64,000 bases of DNA, from NCBI GenBank assembly GCA_900074885.1, contig FJUW01000041.1, positions 332,555 to 396,554 on the forward strand. The letters run 5' to 3'. The number at the start of each line of letters is the position of its first letter. Within the stretch, counting starts at the first letter, position 1. The notes under the pieces are model-generated. The model saw only the letters and a list, made by a program, of their open reading frames with translations, was not told the DNA's origin and did no database searches. The position numbers were made by a program, and so were the translations under genes. The stretch is from Rhynchosporium graminicola (taxonomy: Eukaryota; Ascomycota; Leotiomycetes; Helotiales; Ploettnerulaceae). Positions 1-12,667 of this stretch are shown piece after piece.

Positions 1-2497
1 TGTACACCTAAGTCCCTCTCGCTTGAATCTCGTAGGTATCCTCTCCTCTTCCGTGTGGCGAATGGTGCGTATTTGACGTGTGTTGAAAGAATGATATGAG
101 GAGAGAAAGGTGCGCTCTTGGGGAGGGGACGAGGACCATGGACAGTGCATGTGAGTTTCAATCCGGAAGTTGAAAGAGATGCAAGGCCTGGAGCTCTGGA
201 ATTGGGGGCTTTGGAGGCTTCCAATTCGAGATAGGCAGAACCTGAAGCTGAGGGAGTGACACCAGTCTTTAAAACTATGTAGTATTAGTGCGCATCTCCA
301 TTCCTTAGAAGATGATTGCCTTACACATCTTCCTCAAGACATTGGGCTGTCGTATCCTCGACGGCCTCTCTGTTTGCGACGCCGTATCTTTCTCAATATA
401 CTTCGAGTATACTGGCGCCGAACTCCCGCCCGATGGGCCATTAATTCTTCTCCTGTCTGTCATTTTGCGCGTATGTCTTGATATCGAATGGGCTGTCGGG
501 ACGGGACCCAGATTGGCCCCTCCATAAATGAAGCTCAAAAAGTTGCAGGCCGGAATGCTAGGTTAACAGGCGGCCGCTTCAGCCGCAGACGCTAGATTAG
601 CGCCGTACACCTACCATAGACTCTAGAAAAATTTCGCAGAGCTCCGAACACGAAATATTCTCCAATCACCACAACCATCTCCTAACGTGCGCAACCTCGA
701 GCTCTCAATATCAGGCTTAAGGAAGCCGCCGCCCCAATGCTACGCCCGACAATGCTTCTGTGTACTGCTAACAAAAAGTTCGCGTTGAACTAATTTCACA
801 ATGGTAAGCTCAATCAGGTTCTCTAACCCTCCTGCTCCTGATGATATATTCACACTTTAGTTCTTCGGCGATTACCTGAGCCACTGAACAACATGCATCA
901 CCATCTGAAGCACTGCATTATATCCGCTTGCTCCCGTCTCATGAGATTGTGCTGTTGCTGACTTGCAATAGTACAGCAAATTTGACGTGATGGCATAAAT
1001 GCGCCTCGGCGACTACAATTCGCTGATGGACTTGCATCTCGATACCGCTGTACATTTTGGCAGAGGGGGAAAAGGCGTTGGAAGGCTAGTTGCTTTGGGA
1101 CAATTACTAAAAAAGTGCTCCCCAGGCAGGGCCTGGCGCTTTCATACTATATCTGGTCAGTACTTTTTTTTTGTCGCTCACTTTTGCTTCCCCAGTTTTC
1201 CTGATGAGAAAAATAATCAGTTCTGCTTCTGAACTACAATGTTGATAAACCCAATACCAAAAAACCTTCTGAAAAACACTCGAACTCCTTGTCAATTGTC
1301 ACTGCATATTTTGCTGTAGCATCTCACTGACAATCCGTAGGTCTTACCACCTCCAGTACCTGTGCGAGCCCACTCCATCCAACGAAATGTAAGTATCACT
1401 GTCTTTCGTTCAACCTTTCGCCCTGATGACAACAGCTTATCCATTCCATGAATGCGTCTTGGCCGAGCTCCTCCCTCGTACAGGATCAATCAATTCGTTG
1501 ATTGGGATGATATGTTGTGGGGTCGGAGCTTCAGAGCTTCAGTTCTTTGCACTGCGTCTTGTAGTGTCGAGAGCTGTCGCCGGCCGGGGTTCTTGAATAA
1601 ACTGGCTTATCTGAGCAACCTCTCTATGCCTCATTGCAGTTGAGTCTTCCATTGCTTCACCTACTGACTGGAATACAGTGTTGTGTAAGGTCAATTGATA
1701 TGGGAGGACCCAACGGTGTAGGCTTGCCGCCCCGACAAGCAGTAGACAGCTGTTCAATAGATTAAGACCACTATTATTATCATATCAAGCTTTTTCGTCT
1801 CATGTTCTGTATTATCTTGGCTTTCATCGGTAAAGCGGAAGAAGAGGCTAGATGCAGGCCCATAGTGCGCCTAAGATGGGCAGGCTTTCATCGGCTGCTG
1901 CAACTACATTAACTATGCAACAATTGGTTGACGGCCTAATACACGAATAAATCATGGTGTACGTTAGGTAGAAAGAAAGAAAGAAGGAAAAAGTTATCAG
2001 AGCAGTTAATCCTTCACAACCGGAAAGCGAGATATATCAGATCATGAAGAGTGTGCCTATCCTAACCCTCGTTGCAGCGTTGCAGTCATCAACGCGTTTG
2101 TTTCAAGTTCCGCCACGCTATATCAGGCGAAAGCGGTGCCATCTGGCCCCCTGAAAAGTTAATGCCGAAGAATAATTGTGACCAGCTATTCCACTCCATC
2201 TGCCAGCTGGTACCTGCCCCATGCCAGTGCTGATTCGAGTCGCAAGGCACCTTTGAGCACTCCATCATCTTCTTCGAACACGACAAGACAAGATAGGGAA
2301 GATAATTGTCTGCCAAACAACCACCCCAACCTGCCTGCTATTGCTATAATACAGAGAGAGATACGTGTCAACCCCTGTCGATGCTACGGTCCAGGGGGTG
2401 AGAACGAAAGTCAGCTATCGCGAATCTCTCATCTGGCAAAGTTACTACCTTCGAAAACACACGCACTCATTGCCGGCTCTACGTCACTCCTTCGAAG
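1..2497. other. Gene-poor stretch, no supported CDS
   Basis: Open frames here are short, mostly lack ATG starts and show no family signature. The stretch has normal base composition and no RIP signature. It contains a purine tract (about 1970-1992, GAAA repeats) and presumably the 5' leader and promoter of the mannosyltransferase gene that begins at 2498. A tiny spliced ORF at 801-887 is treated under findings. Confidence 0.6.
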
Positions 2498-4235
2498 ATG
2501 CTTCCCAGGCATCATGCGAGCAATGGATATCCCCGGAATAAGAGCGAGAAGGAGAAGGAGAAGGAGCTTTATTCAATATCCCCTCACAGGTATGATAATT
2601 ATCACCTCTAAAACGTAGTGGACAGCGGAGACAACGGGGAATCTGCCCCAATGGACAGTGCGATACTTGGACACTCTACTGACATTCAATCACGAAGATT
2701 TCAGCCTCGAACATCTCCTATAGCTATTCGACGCAGGCGACAACTCATATTCCGGATTGGGGTAGGTATAGTGATCGCGCTCATCTTCATCTTCGTTTGG
2801 CCCGGTGCCTCTATAATTCCAATTCTCTCCCTCGGGTTACTGTCGTCAGGAGAGGACCTGCAAATTGAGACTGTACGATATTACGACCTTTCGAATGTTC
2901 AGGGGACGGCTAGAGGTTGGGAGAGGGAAGAGCGTATTCTCCTTTGCGCCCCTTTGCGCGACGCCGAACCCCATCTGCGAATGTTCTTTGGACATCTGCG
3001 AAACTTCACATATCCCCACCACCTGATAGACTTGGCATTTCTGGTATCCGACTCGAAGGATCAGACTCTGCCCCTCTTGTCCAAGTTGTTAGGGGAATTG
3101 CAAGCGGACGAAGATCCAAAGCAGCCGTTTGGAGAGGTTTCGATCATTGAAAAGGATTTTGGACAGAAGGTCAACCAGGACGTTGAGAGTCGTCACGGTT
3201 TTGCCGCACAGGCTAGCAGAAGAAAGTTGATGGCTCAGGCTAGAAATTGGCTTCTGAGTGCTGCTCTGCGGCCTTATCATAGTTGGGTTTACTGGAGGGA
3301 TGTAGATGTTGAGACTGCACCATTCACTATACTGGAGGATCTGATGCGACACAACAAGGATGTCATTGTACCAAGTAAGCTTACATGAACAATTGGCATA
3401 TTGGACTCATGAAAGCTAACACAGAGTCTAGACGTTTGGCGACCACTTCCCGACTGGCTTGGCGGCGAGCAACCATATGATCTGAATTCCTGGCAGGAAT
3501 CTGAGACTGCGTTAGCATTGGCAGAGACACTGGATGAGGATGCTGTCATCGTTGAAGGATATGCCGAATACGCCACATGGAGACCTCATCTTGCCTACCT
3601 TCGAGATCCTTACGGGGACCCAGATATGGAGATGGACATTGATGGAGTAGGAGGTGTCAGTATTTTGGCAAAGGCAAAGGTCTTCCGATCTGGTGTCCAT
3701 TTCCCAGCATTCAGTTTTGAGAAGCATGCCGAGACGGAAGGATTTGGAAAGGTACGTTGTCTCGCTGTGATTTCTGGAACTTTGCTAACATCAAGCAGAT
3801 GTGTAAACGTATGGGATTCTCGGTTGTTGGATTGCCTCACTACACTATCTGGCATTTGTACGAGCCTAGTGTCGATGATATTCACCACATGGAGGTAAGA
3901 AGGCTCCCTTCTTCGGGTGAAGTTATGGTATTGACGTGTGACAGGAAATGGAGAGGGAGCGTTTAGCCCGTGAGGCCGAAGAGCTGGCGAAGACGGAACG
4001 TTTGAAGAAAATCAAAGATCAGTTCCAGGATCCTAATAGCCAGTGGGAGAAGGACAAGACCGATATCCAGAATGAGGCATTGAAGGAGAAGAAGGAGAAG
4101 GAGAAGGCTGCAGCTGCAGCTGCCGAGGTCAAGACTGATCCAGCTGCTGCCGCACAGCCCGAGAGTAAAGCAAACTCTAAAACAGAGACGAAACCTGAAG
4201 TAAAGGCAGAGGCGCAAAAAGTTGTTTCCCAGTAA
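2498..4235 (+). CDS. ANP1: Golgi alpha-1,6-mannosyltransferase complex subunit, Anp1/Mnn9/Van1 family (GT62)
   Basis: Type II Golgi membrane glycosyltransferase subunit; the family extends the mannan backbone of N-glycans as part of M-Pol complexes. Proposed exons are 2498-2589, 2698-3374, 3432-3751, 3799-3894 and 3945-4235, giving 491 aa, close to yeast Anp1 (about 500). A hydrophobic anchor lies at residues 47-65 after an RRRR patch. The family core is clear: ILLCAPLRDAEPHL, the DVD metal-binding motif (D232/D234) in WRDVDVETAP, VPNVWRPLPDWL spanning the intron at 3375, and LYEPSVDDIHHME before a charged Lys/Glu/Ala-rich tail. The first intron (2590-2697) is inferred from a CTGAC branch point and frame continuity. 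If it is not used, translation could start at the in-frame ATG at 2651. The next gene lies 740 bp downstream on the same strand. Confidence 0.9.
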
Positions 4236-4975
4236 AATACACTATCATATGTGTAGGAGAACACACAGAGTAAGGTCCCCTTGGAGCTGCATTCGGACCC
4301 ATATTAACTTTATCAGGTACCAGAGGTATACAAAGAAAAGAGCAAAGCTGGAATCACTTGGGCTTTTCCAAGCTTTCTCGTTCGATCAAATGCGAAGCGT
4401 TTGAGATCAGCTGTAGGACTATATAGGCAGCAGACGACGCACTCTTCACACGCGATACGTGTTTCAAGCGTAGACTCGGGATTGCATAGGCTGTTCATCT
4501 GAGGATGATATTGGCATCGTTGTTTATACATAAGAGCGCTTGTTCAGCCAAGTGCTTCGTTAGTTCATTTGGGCAGGAGTTTTGTAAAAGTAGGTCTAGA
4601 CGGCGCAATGGAAGAAGCATAGTGGTCACAACCCTCATTCGAGAACAATTGTCATGCATATTAAGAAACAAACAACGACACTATGACCTGTAAATCTCCT
4701 TTGTATCTCACACTAACAAAGTCAGGGGCAATCCCTTCAGAAAAATGTCAGATCACGTGCCTTCATGGAGGACACGTTCAGCCCGGCATGCCTTGCAGCT
4801 CGGGAGCAAGACATGCTAGGATTTATATTTCCTAGCTTGTACACCCAGGAGCATCTATAACACGACAAGCTTTTCACTCAAAACATTAGCTGTCAACTGG
4901 ACGTCAAAGACAGCAGGCAATTGTTACTCGTAATTTCGGGGCTTGATCAATGCTGCTCCAGTGTACAAGCACATT
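4236..4975. promoter_or_regulatory. Intergenic: ANP1 3' region and GEA promoter
   Basis: About 740 bp between two same-strand genes. A CACGTG hexamer is present near 4755. No RIP signature, repeat or ORF with support is seen. Regulatory function is inferred from position only. Confidence 0.4.
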
Positions 4976-7900
4976 ATGAGCAATGATTCCCTCCCAGTGA
5001 ACTCGCATGCTTCGGCGCCGAGGAATTACTCTCAAATATCCTCCTTACGAGACACCGACACATCCTCGGCCCTCGAAGCAAGCAAAACTATTGAGCGAAT
5101 ACAATTCACTGGCGCCATGTATAACCCGAGGAAAGCTTCTTTATCCGTGGCAGTTGACCCTGTCGCTCTGATTACTACGGAATGTATAACTGTCACATCT
5201 GCCATGCGAAAGCATGCTCGATGGGCGCATTCTTCGGTCTCTGCTATACTCGGGGGAAGTTCAAGTCCCATGAATCCAAGCTTGCAGAGCTCTAGACCTG
5301 CGACACCGCGCGACGAGGCTGGGAAGACGAGGGCGAAGAACAGGTCTTCCTCAGGATTCACAGATGGAGACGATGGAGGATTGGCTAATAGATGGGGTCT
5401 AAGGGGGAAGAAGGGGAAGAGCATGCAGGATAATCCTTTAATGGCTGGGTTTGGGCGTTTAAGGCGCGAGCTTACGGGCTGCAAAGGTATATGGAGCTAT
5501 ACACTTTTGGCGGCTGTATGCTAATGTGAGGTAGATATACACAAGTTCGATACGCCGTCATTACTACATCCTTTCCTACAGGTCATTCAAGCGTCTGCCA
5601 CGTCCGCCCCAATCACCTCTCTTGCTCTCGTCGCAATCACCAAATTCTTCTCTTACAATCTTATAAGTCCCGACTCTCCACGTCTCTCACTTGCCATGCA
5701 ATCCCTCTCTGCAGCAATCACACATTGTCGATTCGAAGCCAGTGACTCCGCGGCAGATGAGATTGTGCTCCTGCGAATATTGAAGCTCATGGAAGGGATG
5801 CTATCTGGGCCAGGAGGAGATTTACTCAGTGACGAAAGTGTCTGCGAAATGATGGAGACTGGATTGAGCATGTGCTGCCAGGCCAGGCTATCAGAGCTTC
5901 TCCGACGCTCGGCCGAGATCTCAATGGTCAAAATGACTCAGGTTATCTTTGAACGGTTAAAACACTTGGAGATTGAGGCTGGGAACGATCTGGAGGCTTT
6001 GGACGAGAAGACAAAGGAGGATATGGATACTGTGAAGATGGACCCCTCTGCGAACAGCAATGATGCTATTAAGTCGTCGCTAGCAGCTCCACCGACAGAC
6101 TCGAGGCCATCGTCAAGTTTTGATAAAGCTAGGAGTGGCGCTATCTCTGGTTCGACGTCTATGGACAATGGTTCAGAACTTGGAGTTGGACCTGCGTCAG
6201 ATACATCTGATGAAGCACCAATCAAGCCATATTCATTGCCGTCCATAAGAGAGCTCTTCCGAGTTCTTGTAGATCTGCTAGATCCTCATGATCGTCAACA
6301 CGCCGACACAATGCGAGTTATGGCTTTGAGGATTATTGATGTGGCATTGGAAGTTGCAGGGCCTTCAATTGGGAAACATCCGTCACTCGCGACTCTTGCC
6401 GAGGATCGCCTCTGCAGGTATTTATTCCAATTGGTGCGTTCAGACAACATGGCGATTCTCCACGAATCACTTATCGTTGCTGGGACACTACTCGCCACTT
6501 GCAGAGGTGTTCTGAAGCTTCAGCAGGAATTGTTCCTATCTTATTTGGTTGCTTGTTTACACCCTCGTGTAGAGATACCAAGGGAGCCTGGTATCGACCC
6601 ATCGTTGTACGCCGGAGTGCCTCAAGCCCCAAAACTTGTCAAACAAGCACCTTCGCAACCGAGTAGTGGGAGGTCGACGCCGGTACCTGTGAAGGATAGG
6701 CAAAAACTGGGCATGGAAGGTGGTTCGAGGAAGCCAGATGCTAGGGAAGCTATGGTCGAGAGTGTAGGAGCTCTTGCACGGATACCAAGCTACATGGTTG
6801 AGCTGTTTATCAATTACGACTGTGAGATCGATCGGAGTGACTTGTGTGAAGACATGATAGGACTCTTGTCTCGGAACGCAATTCCGGACTCGGCGACTTG
6901 GAGTACGACTAGTGTTCCGCCGTTATGTCTGGATGCGCTTTTGGGCTACATTCAGTTCATCGCGGACAGATTAGACGACGAGCCTCATTCGGACGGATAT
7001 CCGGATCAGAAGGTCCTTCGGGAGAAGCGGAGGAGGAAGAAGATCATTATACAAGGAGCTCAGAAGTTCAACGAGAGCCCCAAGGCAGGTCTGGCCTATT
7101 TGAACAAGCAAGGCATCATTGATAATTTGCAAGACCCCAAGGAAATTGCTACGTTCCTGAAAGGTACTGCCCGGATATCGAAAAAGCAGCTGGGAGAGTT
7201 TATTTCCAAAAAAGGTAATGAACCTATCATTGAGGCTTTCATGGATTCTTTCGACTTCAATGGCAAGCGAGTAGACGAGGCTCTAAGAGAAGTTGTGGAG
7301 AGCTGTCGTTTACCTGGAGAGTCTGCCTTGATCGAGCGCATCGTCACAATTTTTGCCGAGCATTACTTCAAGAGCAAGATTCCAGAGCCTATGGCAAATC
7401 CAGATGCCATTTTCGTCTTGACGTACGCGATTCTCATGCTGAATACCGACAGCTATAACCCCAACCTTAAGAACAGCTCGCGTATGACCGTCGAGCAGTT
7501 TGGAAATAATTTGCGCGGTGTTAATGGAGGGAACAACTTCGAGCCTGGATATATTCAGAGCATCTACGATTCGATCAAGGCGAATGAGATTATTCTTCCG
7601 GATGAGCATGATAATAAGCACGCTTTCGATTATGCCTGGAAAGAGCTCTTACTGAAGACCGAGTCTGCAGGCGACCTAATTGTCTGTGACACGAACATCT
7701 ACGATGCAGATATGTTTGCCGCGACCTGGAAACCAGTCGTCGCTACACTGTCATATGTCTTCATGTCTGCCAGCGATGATGCTGTATTTTCGAGAGTCAT
7801 TACAGGTTTCGATCAGTGTGCTCGTATTGCGGCCAAGTATGGTGTGACCGAGGCCGTGGACCGAGTGGTGTACTGTTTGAGTTATATCACATCGTTGGCT

Positions 7901-10170
7901 ACCGAGTCGCCTTCCAATACTACGCTCAACACCGAGATCCAGGTTGGGGAGAATAGTGTCATGGTCAGCGAGCTTGCTGTCAAGTTTGGACGGGATTTCA
8001 AGGCGCAGTTAGCGACTGTTGTTCTGTTCCGCGTCGTCACTGGTAGCGAAGCTATCATAAACGACAGTTGGAAACATGTGAGTTCCTTGCCCCTCTTTTT
8101 ATATAGTCAAATGCTAATGATGCCAGATTGTCCGCATCTGGGTCAACCTCTTCGTTAACTCCTTAATACCGCCCTACTTCGCGCCAAATCGCATAGAGAT
8201 CTCACCTATACCCTTACAAACACCTTCTCAAATCATCGACCGCGGTCAGAAACCTAGCGATATTGGTCTCTTCTCCGCTTTCACTTCGTATATTTCTAGC
8301 TATGCGGCAGATGATCCTCCAGAGCCTTCTGACGAAGAATTGGAGAGCACACTTTGTACAGTGGACTGTGTGAACGCTTGCTTTATGGGAGACGTTTTTG
8401 CCAATGTAGTGTAAGTTTGGAGGACCCAGCTCTTGGTGTCCCGAGCTGACTTAAATAGAAACATGCCAATTGGATCTCTGAAGCCACTCATCGAAGCACT
8501 TCTGGCTCAATTACCGGACGATCCATCATTGATAGTCATCAGTGTCAAATCGGAAGCAGACACATCCGCGCCGACGAATGGCCGGAAAGCAGCCAGCAGC
8601 GAACCCGTCTACGAACCAGCCATGGTCTACTTGTTAGAACTTTGTACAGTGCTCGCTCTTCGTGACAAAGAGACTGTAGCTGCTCTTGGCGCCGATGTGG
8701 CTGAGGCTCTCCAAAATGTTATGCGACATGCTGGCAGCTATCATAGTATTATGATCTCCAGGACAATGTTCTACCTGCTGCACCTCTTGCACTCCAGCTA
8801 TGTGAGTTTCTTCAGCTTCCAATCCTTGCATTGCGACTAATGTCAATAGGAACATGATTTCTTGCGTGTACCGGTTGTACTCCACACCATCTCAAGCTTC
8901 AAAAAAGACCTCCTCGACAAATCAGCTCCTCTCGTCCTACAAGGACTGAATCAATGCATCAAAGAGCCGGGGCCGCTGCGAAACGAAATCATGACATCGC
9001 CAGACTTCTGGGTCATCCTCCGTAACCTTACAGGCAATGCGCAATCTGCTCCAACTGTGTTCGAGATCTTAGAAGGTGTTGCCGTTGGGTCTCCCCCTAC
9101 CATCATGGCCGACAACTATGAATCTGCAGTTCAGCTTCTGAATGAGTTTGCGTCGGCAGGAAGTATCGGATCAACGGTTGAGCAGAAGCAAGATAAGCGC
9201 GTGCGACGCGGACAGCAACAGCAAGCCAAACAGGCTAAACCTCCACCACAACCACAAGTCGACGCAGCCGTTGCCCGCGGCGTCAAGGCCATAACCATGA
9301 TCTTCTCCCTCACTACCCGTATCCCGGACCTAATGTCTCAATCACATCTTGAATCTCACTCAGCCTGGACCGCCTACTGGTCGCCCATCTTCGCCGCCTT
9401 AACAACACAATGCACCAACCCATGTCGGGAAATTCGACACCAAGCTTTTTCCTCCCTGCAACGCTCTCTGCTTTCGCCCTCCCTAACCTCATCCTCCAGC
9501 GAACACTCAGAATGGACTGCAATTTTTGGCGAAGTGCTATTCCCGCTCATTCTTAGGTTATTGAAGCCAGAGGTTTATTCGAGTGATCCGGTGGGCATGA
9601 GTGAGACGCGAGTGCAAGCGGCAACGCTGCTGAGCAAGATATTTTTGCACTATTTGAGTGCCCTGGGCAAGTGGGAGGGTATGTTGGACCTGTGGGGGAG
9701 GATTTTGGATGTGATGGATCGGTTGATGAATAGCGGGCAGGGTGATAGTCTGGTATGTGCTTTCCTCTCTTCCTCTCTAACCTATTACCTAAACCCCTAC
9801 TTCGATACCAATATCTCGATTGAGTGTAAGAAGGGAACATGTACTGACAAGCCAAAAGGAAGAAGCTGTCCTCGAATCTCTTAAAAATATTCTCCTCGTC
9901 ATGTCAAGCAGTGGGTACCTTGTACCACCTAGCAAAGACCCCTCGCAGGAGGAATTGTGGGTCGAGACTTGGAAGAGGATTGATCGCTTCTTACCAGATT
10001 TGAGAAAGGAGCTGGATCTCGATGCACCACCGCCTAAGGAAGTCGTTGTTGAGAAGGATGTTGAGAAGGGAAAGATCGTTGAAGACAAGGTCGAGAAAGA
10101 GGCAACACATCAAGAGAACGAGAAACTTCCAGAGAGGTTGAAGGAGGGTGTTGAGGCGGGAGTGGAGTAA
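4976..10170 (+). CDS. ARF guanine-nucleotide exchange factor, Sec7 domain, Gea1/Gea2-GBF1 family
   Basis: Activates Arf GTPases at the early Golgi for COPI coat recruitment. Six exons keep one frame: 4976-5486, 5535-8077, 8127-8410, 8459-8801, 8850-9752, 9859-10170 (1,631 aa). The N-terminal DCB part has TECITVTSAMRKHARWAHSS. A HUS region follows, with the HUS-box-like NYDCEIDRSDLCEDM near residue 597. The Sec7 domain lies at about residues 690-890, with the catalytic glutamate E766 in CRLPGES and the block FVLTYAILMLNTDSYNPN. Tyr-Ala, Asp and Met at the positions that set brefeldin response resemble human GBF1 (YAVIMLNTD), suggesting a sensitive type; that is inference. HDS-like helical C-terminal regions follow, with a Lys/Glu-rich tail. 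ATG 4976 is the first in-frame ATG. Yeast has two paralogues, so no GEA1/GEA2 choice is made. Confidence 0.95.
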
Positions 10171-11352
10171 GAAAGTTTGAGGGGGATGAATGGGAGAGAG
10201 GGAGGTGTACGATACTACTCATCTCATCTGACATCATTGTACAAAACTGCGAGAGGTGGATGGTCTTGAATGGAATGCCTTGTGATGAGAGGAGTCGCAA
10301 CAGGCGCGAGCGAAAGAGAAAGAGGCCTGAGATCGTGATATAGAGAGCATAGTGCATAGAGAGGAGAGAGAGAGATCTGAGAAAGAAGCCGAAAGCAGAC
10401 CTGCCACATCTGACGCTCAGTGCAGCATGGACAGCGAGTCGACAATGGGATTCAAGAACAAGCGATTTTGTATAGGAAGTTAGGAATGTAAAGGAATTGA
10501 TAGATTAGCGTAAATGGGTCTTTCTTTTGACGTAGAGTGATTCGAGTGACCTTGATTATTTGTGGTGCGTTTTGACTCGTTTGCAGTCTTTGATTGGGTC
10601 ACGATACACAGAAGATTAAGGCCGGGTCAGATATCTCACCATCCGTCGATTTGAGGTTGGCAAGTGCCATTTTCACGCCTACGCGCTCAAGCCAGGGGAG
10701 ATCAAGTCGATCGTTAGTGACGAGCCGAAATGAGAAAAGAAGAGTAAATTGAGATAAAGATTCGGTTTTGACTCTCCCGTGTTCTGTATTCCATCCATCG
10801 CTTACATATACGTGCCATTTCTGGCTTGAAATTCGGGATTGCGATTCTTTGGAGGAGGCTTTTTCTAATGCAGAGGAAGTACAATTATCCCCTGTCTTCC
10901 TTCCAATTTATATTTCTTCGTTGGGATTTAGGTGTTGGTAGATGAGGTGAGTGGGTACTGTTTTTTGATCTGACCTCCTTGAGGGAGATTCCCTTTCTTC
11001 TGCGAAGATTTTGCACGCAGTTTCGGTCAACTAAGGCCTTAGGTCTGACTTGGACTTGCCTCCCATCCAATGGGCGGTCCGCTTGACCGGCTTCTTTGAC
11101 GACATGCTGTTGGCAGAAGCAGAAGCGCTTACAGTTCTGAGTAGGATTACCCAGCCCGTTGGCGTTGCTACCCTGTATTGAGCAGGTCGTGAAACGGTAG
11201 TATGGCCAAGTATCATTTTCATATTCGGAGGGCGCAAGCATGACTGAGCCCAACCTCATCTTCACGGCTTGCGACGGGCTCTTAACGAAGATTTATGCTT
11301 AGGACGAATAAGATGAAATGGATGGGCGGCACAGAGTTTGGGAATCAAGTGA
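10171..11352. other. Intergenic, no supported gene
   Basis: Holds the 3' flank of the Sec7 gene, including a GA-rich stretch at about 10360-10390. A minus-strand open frame at 10885-11265 lacks a convincing start and family. It contains a few cysteines (NCKRFCFCQQH), but not in a regular repeat. Confidence 0.5.
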
Positions 11353-12667
11353 CTGAGCACTGCCATCGTTGGGTATGCGCTGGCAGATATAAGAGTCTGT
11401 GCAAATGTCGAAGTTGCCTCTAGTCTGCCTTTCACATTCACAAAGCGTTTTGGCCAAAGATTGTGCAGTAGCTACGCCGAGCGTGGGGTTCTCCCTCTCA
11501 TCTCGATCTATTACTCAAGATTTGAGCGCCCGCGCGAAGGTAGCGCGGATTTCTGTGAAAGGCATCGATGCGAAATGAGAGATTGTGTATCGGAACGCAT
11601 GAACCGTCCAGGATACAGGGCTGCAGGGCACGCACATAACATATCTGCCACTTCAATGGGTGCAAGAGGCTTCAGCACTTACATGACGCCACGTTCTGTA
11701 GGCATCACTCCTGCCGGTGGTCTCACTCCTCGTGTCCGGAATCCATTGGACAGCAGTCTCGATTTTGCTTCAAACGCACGTGCAGACAATATGCAGATAG
11801 TAAGAGCCAATATGGCAGGCTCTGCGACAGATGTCGATGCCATCGCAACCATTGTAACGAGGGGGCGGGGAATGGACGATACTGTCGCGATCATACCTGC
11901 TTTACCAAAGATTGCTCTACATTGGTGCCGGAAGAGTCAGATGGTCGATTCTGTGTAGCTCATACGTGTTAGTGGGCCGCCAATTGCTCGAGATATAATA
12001 ACGGCGCTGAAAACGGAAAGCAGTGCTGCAAAGGACACCAATGCGTAGAGAAAGGATGCAACAAGGAGTGCCTGTATCAAGGCGGATACTGGGTTGGTCA
12101 TACCTGCTCGCGCGAAGAATGTTACAGCTTTCGAGAGTCGACATCTGGACCAGATTGTCAGGAGCATAAGGTAATGACACTCCAAGCACTTTGTACCACT
12201 CGAGATAACATGATCTTTGCGGTCAAGAGGGCATGCACCTCCGAAGACAGAGCAAGCACTCGTACGAGGCGCGGTCGCTAGACATTCTCAAAACCGGCAG
12301 CCAAATGGGCCCATGCAACAGAACTTAGATGGAAATATCTTTGGAAGTGGTTATATCCAGGTAGTCGCGCATGGATACGACATTGAATCGGCAGATCCGG
12401 CGAGAACCCAAAGGATTGAGGATTCTCAGCAACATGAATCGGCCTCCATATCTTGAGCCATCTTGCAGCACAATGGAGCGATTCGTGAATCAAGCCGTAG
12501 CACCAGAACGCCAACCAGTAAGGAATAGGATTTAAGAAGTTGCAGAATCGAGCCCAACGAGAAGGTCAAGTCCACCTTGGCAACCGAGGGTCGAAAGGCC
12601 AACATACTACTATGTTGAAGAAGAAGATGATGCCCATTACAGTGATAACTCATGTGTTATCTCTTAA
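11353..12667 (+). pseudogene. Broken Cys/His-repeat protein gene (YCxxHxC-type repeats)
   Basis: From 11640 to 12170 one frame encodes at least eight Cys/His blocks such as FCRHHSC, YCRDHTC, FCVAHTC and CCKGHQC, spaced by roughly 15-30 residues. The frame is cut by TAG at 11970-11972, after which the repeats continue in the same frame. Upstream, FCERHRCEMRDC reads in another frame, with the shift near 11638. Further upstream (11359-11425) a third frame gives another Cys-rich stretch. After a candidate donor at 12171 a Gln/Pro-rich tail follows. The likely C-terminus (12422-12667) ends VEEEDDAHYSDNSCVIS and contains TAA at 12533-12535. TAG and TAA fit C-to-T change of CAG/CAA. The pattern suggests a repeated metal-binding or disulfide module. 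I recognise the repeat style from fungal hypothetical proteins but know no named function. Confidence 0.7.

Noticed and set aside
10885..11265. Minus-strand open frame of 126 codons with several cysteines
   Set aside because: It begins at GTG, not ATG, has no regular Cys/His spacing and no recognised family; probably a chance frame.
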